Origin: Pseudomonadota bacterium
GTDB taxonomy: Bacteria; Pseudomonadota; Alphaproteobacteria; Caulobacterales; Caulobacteraceae
Length of the DNA: 30,222 nt
Assembly: GCA_023432855.1 (NCBI GenBank)
Contig: JAEZEZ010000101.1
Coordinates: 1 to 30,222, forward strand
Direction: 5' to 3'
This document shows positions 21,097-30,222 of the stretch, in pieces. Each line of letters opens with the position of its first letter. The stretch's first letter is position 1. Below the pieces are notes generated by a model, which did no database searches, was not told where the DNA came from, and saw only the letters and a program-made list of their open reading frames with translations. The translations under genes were made by a program, and so were the position numbers.

Positions 21097-22398
21097 ATGA
21101 GCACGACCACCCCGGCCCCGATCGCCGATGGCGGGCAGGCGACTCCGCGCTACCGCGCCTGGGTGCTGTTCATCCTGGTCATCGCCTATACCTTCAACTT
21201 TCTCGACCGGCAGATCATCACCATCCTGGCGGTGCCGATCAAAACCGAGCTCGGTCTGAGCGACAGCCAGCTGGGCGCCATGGGCGGCATCGCCTTTGCG
21301 CTGCTCTATTCGACACTCGGCGTGCCCATCGCCTGGCTCGCGGACCGCTTCAGCCGCAGCTGGATCATGACCATCTCGCTGGCGGTCTGGTCCGGCTTCA
21401 CCGCGCTGTGCGGCACGGCCACCAGCTTCAGCCAGCTGTTCCTCTACCGTATGGGCGTAGGCATCGGCGAAGCCGGCGGGGTCGCCCCGGCCTACTCCAT
21501 GATCGCCGACTACTTTCCGCGCTCGAAGCGCGCCCGGGCGCTGGCGGTCTTCTCTTTCGGCATCCCCATCGGCACCGCGCTGGGCGTCCTGTTCGGCGGC
21601 CTGATCGCGTCCCACGTCAACTGGCGCACGGCCTTCATCATCGTCGGCGTGGCCGGCGTGGTGATCGCGCCCCTTTTCCGGCTGACCGTGAAGGACCCGG
21701 TGCGCGGCGGCGGCGACGCTGTCGTCGACCCTGCGGCGCCGGCGCCGAAGGCGCCGGGGTTCTTCAAGGTGCTCGGCGTCGTCCTGCCGAAGCCCAGCTT
21801 CTGGCTGCTCGCCTTCGGCGCCTCCGCCTCCTCGGCGTGCGGCTACGGCGTGGCCTTCTGGCTTCCGTCCTTCTTCGTTCGCAGCTGGGGCATGGGCCTG
21901 GAGCAGGTGTCCTGGTTCTACGCGGGCATCGCGTTCCTGGGCGGCGTGATGGGCATTGGCCTCGGCGGCCTGCTGGCCGACCGCTTCGGCGCCAAGTCGC
22001 GCGGGGCCTATCCGATGGTCCCGGCGCTCGCCTACATCATCGCCCTGCCGGTGTTCTTCTTCGCGGTGAACGCGCCCAACCTGTGGTGGGCCTTCTTCCT
22101 GTTCCTGATCCCCACAGGACTGAACCTGGCCTGGCTGGGACCGATCGTGACGGCGGTCCAGCACCTCGCGCCCGCCTCCATGCGCTCGACCGCCTCGTCG
22201 CTGTTCCTGCTGATCAACAACCTGATCGGGCTGGGCCTCGGCACCTGGTACTTCGGCTGGATGTCCGACCTGCTGCGGCCCCAGTACGGCGACGAGTCGA
22301 TCCGCTACTCCATCTACACAGGACTGGGCTTCTACGTGCTGGCGTCGCTCCTCTTCTTCGCCGCCGCCAAGCGCCTGAAGAAGGACTGGGTCGACTAG
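21097..22398 (+). CDS. MFS transporter, Spinster-like
   Basis: The 433-residue protein has twelve hydrophobic segments. The loop-2/3 motif is seen as WLADRFSRSW and again in the second half as GLLADRFGAKSRG. The first helix YTFNFLDRQIITILAVPIK and the RMGVGIGEAG stretch of helix 4/5 are typical of the Spinster-related MFS group common in alphaproteobacteria. It likely moves an organic anion or lipid across the inner membrane. GGAGGG is placed 8 bases before the ATG. With the TonB receptor and acyl-CoA ligase it forms a plausible outer membrane-inner membrane-activation route for one substrate. Confidence 0.9.
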   Translation: MSTTTPAPIADGGQATPRYRAWVLFILVIAYTFNFLDRQIITILAVPIKTELGLSDSQLGAMGGIAFALLYSTLGVPIAWLADRFSRSWIMTISLAVWSGFTALCGTATSFSQLFLYRMGVGIGEAGGVAPAYSMIADYFPRSKRARALAVFSFGIPIGTALGVLFGGLIASHVNWRTAFIIVGVAGVVIAPLFRLTVKDPVRGGGDAVVDPAAPAPKAPGFFKVLGVVLPKPSFWLLAFGASASSACGYGVAFWLPSFFVRSWGMGLEQVSWFYAGIAFLGGVMGIGLGGLLADRFGAKSRGAYPMVPALAYIIALPVFFFAVNAPNLWWAFFLFLIPTGLNLAWLGPIVTAVQHLAPASMRSTASSLFLLINNLIGLGLGTWYFGWMSDLLRPQYGDESIRYSIYTGLGFYVLASLLFFAAAKRLKKDWVD

Positions 22399-22413
22399 TC
22401 GCGGGCCCTCGTC

Positions 22414-22431
22414 GGGGCGCGGTTGCGCCCC
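22414..22431 (+). terminator. G+C-rich hairpin after the MFS gene
   Basis: GGGGCGC-GGTT-GCGCCCC is a perfect 7-bp stem with a 4-base loop, 16 bases after the MFS stop. Only three Ts follow, so it is a weak intrinsic terminator or a stabilising 3' hairpin. Confidence 0.35.
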
Positions 22432-22457
22432 GGTTTCGCGCATGCGAATAAGCCCCC

Positions 22458-22476
22458 GCCCGGCTCCCGGCCGGGC
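22458..22476 (+). other. Hairpin in the region leading to sucC
   Basis: GCCCGGC-TCCCG-GCCGGGC forms a 7-bp stem with a 5-base loop, 39 bases before the sucC ATG. It is followed by C-rich rather than T-rich sequence. It could be part of the sucC leader or a second 3' structure of the MFS transcript. Confidence 0.28.
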
Positions 22477-22515
22477 TCCCTCCCCCGTGACTCCGCGACC
22501 GGTTACAGACGCCCC

Positions 22516-23712
<1,197 letters not shown>

Positions 23713-23762
23713 GGCCGCCAGGCCCGCCCCTCCCCACTCCCCCAGATTTCCGAGACATCCGC

Positions 23763-24647
23763 ATGTCCATCCTCGTCGACAAGAACACCAAGGTCATCTG
23801 CCAGGGGATCACCGGTTCCCAGGGCACCTTCCACACCGAGCAGGCGATCGCCTACGGCACCGCCATGGTCGGGGGCGTGACGCCCGGCAAGGGCGGGACC
23901 CAGCACCTCGGCCTGCCGGTGTTCGACACCGTGGCCGAGGCCCGCGAGGCCACCGGCGCCGACGCCTCGGTAATCTACGTTCCGCCCCCCTTCGCCGCGG
24001 ACTCCATCCTGGAGGCCATCGAGGCCGAGATCCCGCTGATCGTGTGCATCACCGAGGGCATCCCGGTGCTGGACATGGTCAAGGTGAAGCGCGCCCTGGT
24101 CGGCTCGAAGTCGCGCCTTATTGGGCCGAACTGCCCCGGCGTGCTGACGCCGGACGAGTGCAAGATCGGCATCATGCCGGGCAACATCTTCTCCAAGGGG
24201 TCGGTGGGCGTCGTGTCGCGCTCGGGCACCCTGACCTATGAGGCGGTGTTCCAGACCACCAACGCCGGCCTTGGTCAGACCACGGCCGTCGGCATCGGCG
24301 GCGACCCGGTCAAGGGCACCGAGTTCACCGACGTGCTGGAGATGTTCCTGGCCGACGAGGCCACCCAGTCGATCATCATGATCGGCGAGATCGGGGGCTC
24401 GGCCGAGGAAGAGGCCGCCCAGTTCCTGGCCGACGAGAAGAAGAAGGGCCGCTGGAAGCCGACCGTGGGCTTCATCGCCGGCCGCACCGCGCCTCCGGGA
24501 CGCCGCATGGGCCACGCCGGCGCGATCATCTCGGGCGGCAAGGGCGGCGCCGACGACAAGATCGCGGCGATGGAGGCCGCGGGGATCCGCGTCTCACCCT
24601 CTCCGGCGGCGCTCGGCGCCACGCTGCTCGAGGTCCTGAAGGCCTGA
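23763..24647 (+). CDS. sucD: Succinyl-CoA synthetase alpha subunit
   Basis: SucD (294 residues) binds CoA and carries the phosphohistidine intermediate. Seen are the CoA-binding GITGSQGTFHTEQA (15-28), GPNCPGVLTPDECKIGIMPG in mid-protein, the GEIGGSAEEEAA helix and H251 in GRRMGHAGAII, the active-site histidine. The length is normal. It lies 50 bases after sucC, and 113 bases separate it from sucA, so sucA may have its own promoter. Confidence 0.98.
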   Translation: MSILVDKNTKVICQGITGSQGTFHTEQAIAYGTAMVGGVTPGKGGTQHLGLPVFDTVAEAREATGADASVIYVPPPFAADSILEAIEAEIPLIVCITEGIPVLDMVKVKRALVGSKSRLIGPNCPGVLTPDECKIGIMPGNIFSKGSVGVVSRSGTLTYEAVFQTTNAGLGQTTAVGIGGDPVKGTEFTDVLEMFLADEATQSIIMIGEIGGSAEEEAAQFLADEKKKGRWKPTVGFIAGRTAPPGRRMGHAGAIISGGKGGADDKIAAMEAAGIRVSPSPAALGATLLEVLKA

Positions 24648-24720
24648 CGCCCAAAAAAAGCCAGGCCGACCCCTCACCAGCAATGACCCGTTAGAAAAAG
24701 AGACTATCTATACCGGCGAC

Positions 24721-24738
24721 CCGGCCGGACCGGCCGGA
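24721..24738 (+). repeat. Tandem 9-mer in the sucA leader
   Basis: CCGGCCGGA occurs twice head to tail, each copy containing the palindrome CCGGCCGG. It lies about 22 bases before the sucA ATG and just after an A/T-rich stretch (24691-24712) that could hold a promoter -10 (TATCTA). The pair may form leader structure or be chance in G+C-rich DNA. Confidence 0.4.
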
Positions 24739-24760
24739 CGCCCTAGGACGATCAGGAAAA

Positions 24761-27709
24761 ATGGCGGACGATTCCGGCCGGCTCAATCAGGTCTTCGCCG
24801 AGACCTCCTTCCTCTACGGCGGCAACGCCGCCTTCGTGGAGGGCCTCCACGAACGCTGGGCCTCCGATCCGGGCTCCGTCAGCCCGGCCTGGCGCGCCTT
24901 CTTCGACCAGCTGAAGGACGGCGCCGAGCAGGTCCAGTCCGCATCGCGGGCCGGCTCCTGGGGCCGGCGGGTGGACGTCGCCCGCGACGAGCAGCTCTCC
25001 GCCCTGGACGGCATGTGGCCCGCGGTCGAGGCCAAGGCCGCCAAGGGCATCCAGAGCCGCGATCCCGGCGCCACGCAGGACCAGATCCGCGCCGCCGCCC
25101 ACGATTCCGTCCGCGCCCTGATGCTGATCCGGACCTACCGGATCCGCGGCCACCTGCACGCCAACCTGGATCCGCTCGGTCTCGAGCCGCCGATCCACAA
25201 CGCCGAGCTCGAGCCTTCCTTCTACGGCTTCTCTGAAGCCGACATGGAGCGCCCGATCTTCATCGACGGCGTGCTCGGCCTGCAGGAAGCGACCCTGCGC
25301 GAGATCATCGCCATCCTGCGGCGCACCTACTGCGGCAACGTCGGCGTGCAGTACATGCACATCGCCGAGCCGGCGGAGAAGCAGTGGATCCAGGAGCGCA
25401 TCGAGGGGCGCGACAAGGAGATTCACTTCACACCCGAGGGCAAGATCGCGATTCTCAAGAAGCTGATCGAGGCCGAGAGCTTCGAGCGCTTCCTGCACAA
25501 GCGCTTCCCCGGCACCAAGCGGTTCGGCCTGGACGGCGGCGAAGCCATGGTCCCCGCGCTGGAACAGGTGATCAAGCGCGGCGGCCACATGGGCGTGGAC
25601 GAAATCGTGCTGGGCATGGCCCACCGAGGCCGCCTCAACGTCCTGGCCGCGGTGATGGGCAAGCCCTACCGGGCCATCTTCCACGAGTTCCACGGCGGTA
25701 GCTCGATGCCTTCGGACATCGAGGGTTCGGGCGACGTGAAGTACCACATGGGGGCCTCGTCCGACCGCGAGTTCGACGGCAACACCGTGCACCTGTCCCT
25801 GACGGCGAACCCCAGCCACCTGGAGATCGTCAACCCGGTCGTGCTCGGCAAGTCGCGCGCCAAGCAGTACTTCGACATGCAGCAGGACCCCTCGGTCGGC
25901 CGCGAGAAGGTCCTGCCGCTGCTGATCCACGGCGACGCCGCCTTCGCCGGCCAGGGCGTGGTGGCCGAATGCTTCGCGCTGATGGGGCTGAAGGGCTACC
26001 GCACCGGCGGCACCCTCCACTTCATCGTCAACAACCAGATCGGCTTCACCACCAGCCCGCGCAACTCGCGCTCCTCGCCCTATCCGTCGGATGTGGCGCT
26101 GATGGTCCAGGCCCCGATCTTCCACGTGAACGGCGACGACCCCGAAGCCGTGGTCTTCGCCGCCAAGCTGGCCACCGAGTTCCGCCAGACTTTCGCCAAG
26201 GACACGGTGGTGGACATGTTCTGCTACCGCCGCTTCGGCCACAACGAGGGCGACGACCCGACGTTCACCCAGCCGTTGATGTACGCCAAGATCAAGGACC
26301 ACCCCTCGACCCGCGAGCTGTACGCGGATCGCCTGATCGACGAAGGGGTCGTCTCCCGCGCCGATGTGGACGGCTGGATCGCCGAGTTCGACGCCTTCCT
26401 GGACGCCGAGATGGAGGCCGGGAAGACCTGGACCGCCAGCAAGGCCGACTGGCTGGACGGCAAGTGGACCGGCCTGGGCTTCCCGGACGAGGACGAGCGT
26501 CGCGGCGAGACCGCCGTTCCGGTCGAGACCCTCCGCGAGATCGGCCTGAAGCTGACGACCATCCCCGAGGAGGTGAACGCCCACCGCACCCTGCGGCGAG
26601 TGTTCGACCAGCGCCGCCAGACCATCGAACAGGGAACGGACATCGACTGGGCGACGGCCGAGAGCCTGGCCTTCGGGACGCTGCTGAGCGAAGGCTTCCC
26701 GGTCCGGCTGTCCGGCCAGGACAGCGTTCGCGGCACCTTCAGCCAGCGCCATTCCGGCATCATCGACCAGGTCACCGAAGAGAAGTACGTCCCCCTGGAC
26801 CACCTGCGGGACGGTCAACCGGCCTTCGAGGCCATCGACTCGGCCCTGTCCGAGGAGGCGGTGCTGGGCTTCGAGTACGGATACTCGCTAACCGACCCCA
26901 ACACGCTCGTGATGTGGGAGGCGCAGTTCGGCGACTTCGTGAACGGCGCCCAGGTGGTGATCGACCAGTTCATCTCGTCGGGCGAGCGCAAGTGGCTGCG
27001 CATGTCCGGGCTCGTGATGCTGCTCCCGCACGGCTACGAGGGCCAGGGACCGGAGCACTCCTCCGCCCGCCTGGAGCGGTTCCTGCAGGCCTGCGCCGAG
27101 GAAAACATCCAGGTGGCCAACTGCAGCACGCCGGCCAACTACTTCCACATCCTGCGGCGACAGATTCACCGGCCGTTCCGCAAGCCCCTCATCCTGATGA
27201 CGCCCAAGAGCCTGCTGCGCCACAAGCGGGCGGTCTCCAGCCTCGCCGACATGGCGGAGGGTTCGGGCTTCCGTCGGGTGATGTGGGACGGCGCCGAAAG
27301 CGGCGCGGACGTCGGCGGCGTCAAGCTGAAGCCGGACGACAAGATCAGCCGCGTGATCCTGTGCTCGGGCAAGGTCTACTACGACCTGGTCGACGCGCGG
27401 GCGAAGGCGGGGCGTGACGACGTCTATCTCCTGCGGCTCGAGCAGTTCTATCCGTGGCCCATGAAGTCGCTGATGCAGGAGCTCGGCCGGTTCAAGAACG
27501 CGGAGCTCGTGTGGTGCCAGGAAGAGCCCAAGAACATGGGCGGCTGGACCTTCGTGGACCCGTGGCTCGAACTGACGCTGGAAAAGATCGACGTGAAGGC
27601 CAAACGGGCCCGCTACGTCGGCCGGCCGGCATCCGCGTCCACCGCTGCGGGCCTGATGAGCCGCCACATGAAGGAACTCGAGACCTTCCTCGCCGAGGCC
27701 TTCGCCTAG
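24761..27709 (+). CDS. sucA: 2-Oxoglutarate dehydrogenase E1 component
   Basis: The thiamin-diphosphate-dependent E1 (982 residues) decarboxylates 2-oxoglutarate and passes the succinyl group to E2. The N-terminal helix (FVEGLHERWASDPGSVSPAW) is the E2-binding type. GMAHRGRLNVL and the ThDP/Mg motif from HGDAAFAGQG to IVNNQIGFTT follow. The transketolase-like domain (SGLVMLLPHGYEGQGPEHSS) and C-terminal EEPKNMGGW are also present. The length suits alphaproteobacterial OdhA; no acyltransferase domain is fused. AGGAAAA immediately precedes the ATG. sucB follows after 59 bases. The E3 gene is not in the window. Confidence 0.98.
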   Translation: MADDSGRLNQVFAETSFLYGGNAAFVEGLHERWASDPGSVSPAWRAFFDQLKDGAEQVQSASRAGSWGRRVDVARDEQLSALDGMWPAVEAKAAKGIQSRDPGATQDQIRAAAHDSVRALMLIRTYRIRGHLHANLDPLGLEPPIHNAELEPSFYGFSEADMERPIFIDGVLGLQEATLREIIAILRRTYCGNVGVQYMHIAEPAEKQWIQERIEGRDKEIHFTPEGKIAILKKLIEAESFERFLHKRFPGTKRFGLDGGEAMVPALEQVIKRGGHMGVDEIVLGMAHRGRLNVLAAVMGKPYRAIFHEFHGGSSMPSDIEGSGDVKYHMGASSDREFDGNTVHLSLTANPSHLEIVNPVVLGKSRAKQYFDMQQDPSVGREKVLPLLIHGDAAFAGQGVVAECFALMGLKGYRTGGTLHFIVNNQIGFTTSPRNSRSSPYPSDVALMVQAPIFHVNGDDPEAVVFAAKLATEFRQTFAKDTVVDMFCYRRFGHNEGDDPTFTQPLMYAKIKDHPSTRELYADRLIDEGVVSRADVDGWIAEFDAFLDAEMEAGKTWTASKADWLDGKWTGLGFPDEDERRGETAVPVETLREIGLKLTTIPEEVNAHRTLRRVFDQRRQTIEQGTDIDWATAESLAFGTLLSEGFPVRLSGQDSVRGTFSQRHSGIIDQVTEEKYVPLDHLRDGQPAFEAIDSALSEEAVLGFEYGYSLTDPNTLVMWEAQFGDFVNGAQVVIDQFISSGERKWLRMSGLVMLLPHGYEGQGPEHSSARLERFLQACAEENIQVANCSTPANYFHILRRQIHRPFRKPLILMTPKSLLRHKRAVSSLADMAEGSGFRRVMWDGAESGADVGGVKLKPDDKISRVILCSGKVYYDLVDARAKAGRDDVYLLRLEQFYPWPMKSLMQELGRFKNAELVWCQEEPKNMGGWTFVDPWLELTLEKIDVKAKRARYVGRPASASTAAGLMSRHMKELETFLAEAFA

Positions 27710-27722
27710 TCTTCAACCGCCG

Positions 27723-27741
27723 GCGGGGGTAAGACCCCCGC
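27723..27741 (+). other. Intercistronic hairpin between sucA and sucB
   Basis: GCGGGGGT-AAG-ACCCCCGC forms a perfect 8-bp stem with a 3-base loop, 13 bases after the sucA stop. No T-run follows. It may protect the sucA 3' end or set E1/E2 ratios by partial termination or processing. Confidence 0.4.
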
Positions 27742-27768
27742 GACCTGAACAATCCGGAGCCCGACCAA

Positions 27769-28992
<1,224 letters not shown>

Positions 28993-28993
28993 G

Positions 28994-29380
28994 TTGGCGC
29001 CCATCTTCCACCTGTCGATCTCGGTCTCCGATCTCGACAGGACGCGCGCCTTCTACGAACAGGCGCTCGGCGCCCGCGTCGGCCGCGCGACCGACCACTG
29101 GATCGACCTGTGGCTCTTCGGCGCCCAGCTGACCGCCTACCTGCGGCCGACCGCGGTCACGCCCTCGCCTTTCCGCGAGGCCCAGCACTTCGGCGCGACC
29201 ATCGCCTGGGACGACTGGCCCGCGCTGGTCGAGCGCGCGGGCGCTGTGGCCGGCGGGTTCGCCAGCGAACCGGTGCGGGACGAGTCGACGGCCAAGGCCA
29301 TGATCGCCGATCCCGACGGTTATCTCATCGAGGTGAAGGCCTACGTCGATCCAGCGGCGCTGGCGCAACCGGCGGACTGA
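28994..29380 (+). CDS. VOC (glyoxalase/bleomycin-resistance) family protein
   Basis: The 128-residue protein has the paired beta-alpha-beta-beta-beta modules of the VOC superfamily: FHLSISVSDLDRTRAFYEQALG at the N terminus and MIADPDGYLIEVKAY near the C terminus. H6 and the C-terminal glutamate in IEVK are candidate metal ligands. A dioxygenase, lyase or binding role cannot be told apart. Translation appears to start at a TTG one base after the sucB stop, with no later ATG that keeps the first beta strand. It probably depends on ribosomes finishing sucB. Confidence 0.8.
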   Translation: MAPIFHLSISVSDLDRTRAFYEQALGARVGRATDHWIDLWLFGAQLTAYLRPTAVTPSPFREAQHFGATIAWDDWPALVERAGAVAGGFASEPVRDESTAKAMIADPDGYLIEVKAYVDPAALAQPAD

Positions 29381-29394
29381 GCTAGGCTGGTCCC

Positions 29395-29859
29395 ATGGGA
29401 CTGGTCGTGATCGCTCGATACGACGATCTGCCCTCCGCGCGCCTGGCGGAGAGCTTCCTGGTCAACGCCGGTCTGTCGGCGCATCTGTCGGACCACAGCC
29501 TGGTTTCCATCGACCCGTTGATGGTCCGCGCGCTTGGAGGCCTTCGGCTCGCAGTGCCGGCGTCCGAGGCTGAGGTGGCGACCGGACTCCTTTCCCGGGC
29601 GTCCGCCGGAGAGTTCGCCGAGGTCGTCGAGGAAGACGAGGCCGCCGAGGCTCGGGCGCCACTTCCCTGGCCGGTGGCCGTCGCCGCGGTCCTGGCCACG
29701 GGTGATGCGATTGGATACGCGGCAACCAAGCGCTCCGTCCGCAACTGGGTGGATGCAACCGGACTGGGACTGGTTCTGCTGATGGCTGCAGTCGCGATCG
29801 GCTACTTGCTGTTCGACCTCGGCGAACGCCTCCTTCTGCTCCTGCAGCCCTCGCCCTAG
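29395..29859 (+). CDS. DUF2007-like N-terminal domain protein with C-terminal membrane segments
   Basis: The 154-residue protein has a soluble N-terminal part (1-65: VVIARYDDLPSARLAESFL, then GLSAHLSD, LRLAVPASEAEVATGLL). It resembles the DUF2007 fold, a small ferredoxin-like 'putative signal transducing' domain. An acidic linker (EVVEEDEAAEA) leads to two hydrophobic segments, about 89-105 and 122-142. It is likely anchored in the inner membrane with the domain in the cytoplasm. Function is unknown. It lies 14 bases after the VOC gene on the same strand. Confidence 0.65.
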   Translation: MGLVVIARYDDLPSARLAESFLVNAGLSAHLSDHSLVSIDPLMVRALGGLRLAVPASEAEVATGLLSRASAGEFAEVVEEDEAAEARAPLPWPVAVAAVLATGDAIGYAATKRSVRNWVDATGLGLVLLMAAVAIGYLLFDLGERLLLLLQPSP

Positions 29860-29961
29860 CTAAAACCCCCCGCGTCGTGTATTGGGCGCCGCTTCCTCCC
29901 CACGCTCCTGCCCTAAGGACCGCGGCCGGCCCCGTCGCCCGCGCCTTGACCCGAGTCCCGA

Positions 29962-30222
29962 ATGAACCTCCGCAACGTCGCCATCATCGCCCACGTCGAC
30001 CCCGGCAAGACCACGCTGGTCGCCCAGCTTCTGGCCCAGTCCGGCGTGTTCCGAGCCAATGAGGCGACCACCGAGCGCGCCATGGACTCTAACGACCAGG
30101 AGCGGGAGCGCGGCATCACCATCCTGGCCAAGGCCACCTCGGTGCTGTGGAACGGCAAGGCCGGCGAGACCCGGATCAACATCATCGACACCCCCGGCCA
30201 CGCCGACTTCGGCGGCGAGGTC
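29962..30222 (+). CDS. typA: GTP-binding protein TypA/BipA, N-terminal part
   Basis: The first 87 codons of a ribosome-associated translational GTPase are present; the rest lies beyond the window. The opening MNLRNVAIIAHVD, the RANEATTERAMDSNDQERERGITI segment with the switch I threonine T53, and IIDTPGHADFGGEV (G3, D76-H80) are diagnostic of BipA rather than EF-G or LepA. BipA acts in ribosome assembly and stress or cold adaptation. The G1 loop reads HVDPGKTT where the family normally has HVDHGKTT, and position 21 is Ala where Asp is usual. The ATG at 29962 begins the conserved sequence. Confidence 0.93.
   Translation, partial: MNLRNVAIIAHVDPGKTTLVAQLLAQSGVFRANEATTERAMDSNDQERERGITILAKATSVLWNGKAGETRINIIDTPGHADFGGEV

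Noticed and set aside
24752..26818. 688-codon open frame antisense to sucA
   Set aside because: It is a shadow of third-position G/C in sucA, with no domain or start signal.

Overview
The window is high-G+C DNA that is probably chromosomal and from an alphaproteobacterium. Signs for this are a mitochondrial-type sdhCDAB operon, mdh and sucCDAB close together, an adrenodoxin-type ferredoxin, a PilZ protein, membrane-anchored LytTR regulators and a large TonB-dependent receptor. The style fits Caulobacterales (Caulobacter, Phenylobacterium or Brevundimonas-like), but genus cannot be fixed from the sequence alone.

Layout. 1-50 is the 3' part of tRNA-Thr(CGT). 121-1589 (minus) holds a PilZ protein, a P-loop kinase of the glycerate-kinase type and a [2Fe-2S] ferredoxin. 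1667-2292 (plus) is a VapBC-type toxin-antitoxin pair. 2352-6056 (minus) is sdhC-sdhD-sdhA-small ORF-sdhB, with a HIT protein upstream (6180-6611). 6929-8685 (plus) is a DUF2975 membrane protein, a tiny XRE regulator and a secreted alpha/beta hydrolase, headed by a perfect operator-like palindrome. mdh (8799-9761) follows. 9758-16018 holds a YrbL-like kinase-fold protein, a GNAT acetyltransferase and two modules in which a membrane-bound LytTR regulator is divergent from a DUF2306 membrane protein gene or operon. The second of these operons also encodes a DUF2141 protein and an apparently exported carotenoid-oxygenase-family enzyme. 16139-22398 is a catabolic/uptake cluster: TetR regulator, TonB-dependent receptor, acyl-CoA ligase and Spinster-type MFS transporter. 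22516-28992 is sucC-sucD-sucA-sucB, followed by a VOC protein, a DUF2007-like membrane protein and the start of typA/bipA, which runs off the window.

How it fits together. The housekeeping theme is the TCA cycle: 2-oxoglutarate dehydrogenase E1 and E2, succinyl-CoA synthetase, succinate dehydrogenase and malate dehydrogenase. This gives the run from 2-oxoglutarate to oxaloacetate except fumarase and the E3 subunit, which are not in the window. In many alphaproteobacteria mdh and sucCDAB adjoin; here about 12.7 kb of accessory genes separates them.

The most interesting material is in that accessory block. The duplicated membrane LytTR/DUF2306 arrangement has related inverted or repeated elements (core TTCRCGAA) in both divergent control regions. 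The TetR-TonB-ligase-MFS cluster has a clean palindrome directly upstream of the tetR start. The XRE/DUF2975/hydrolase operon has an 8-bp-arm palindrome between its promoter-like hexamers. No CRISPR array, insertion sequence or prophage was seen.
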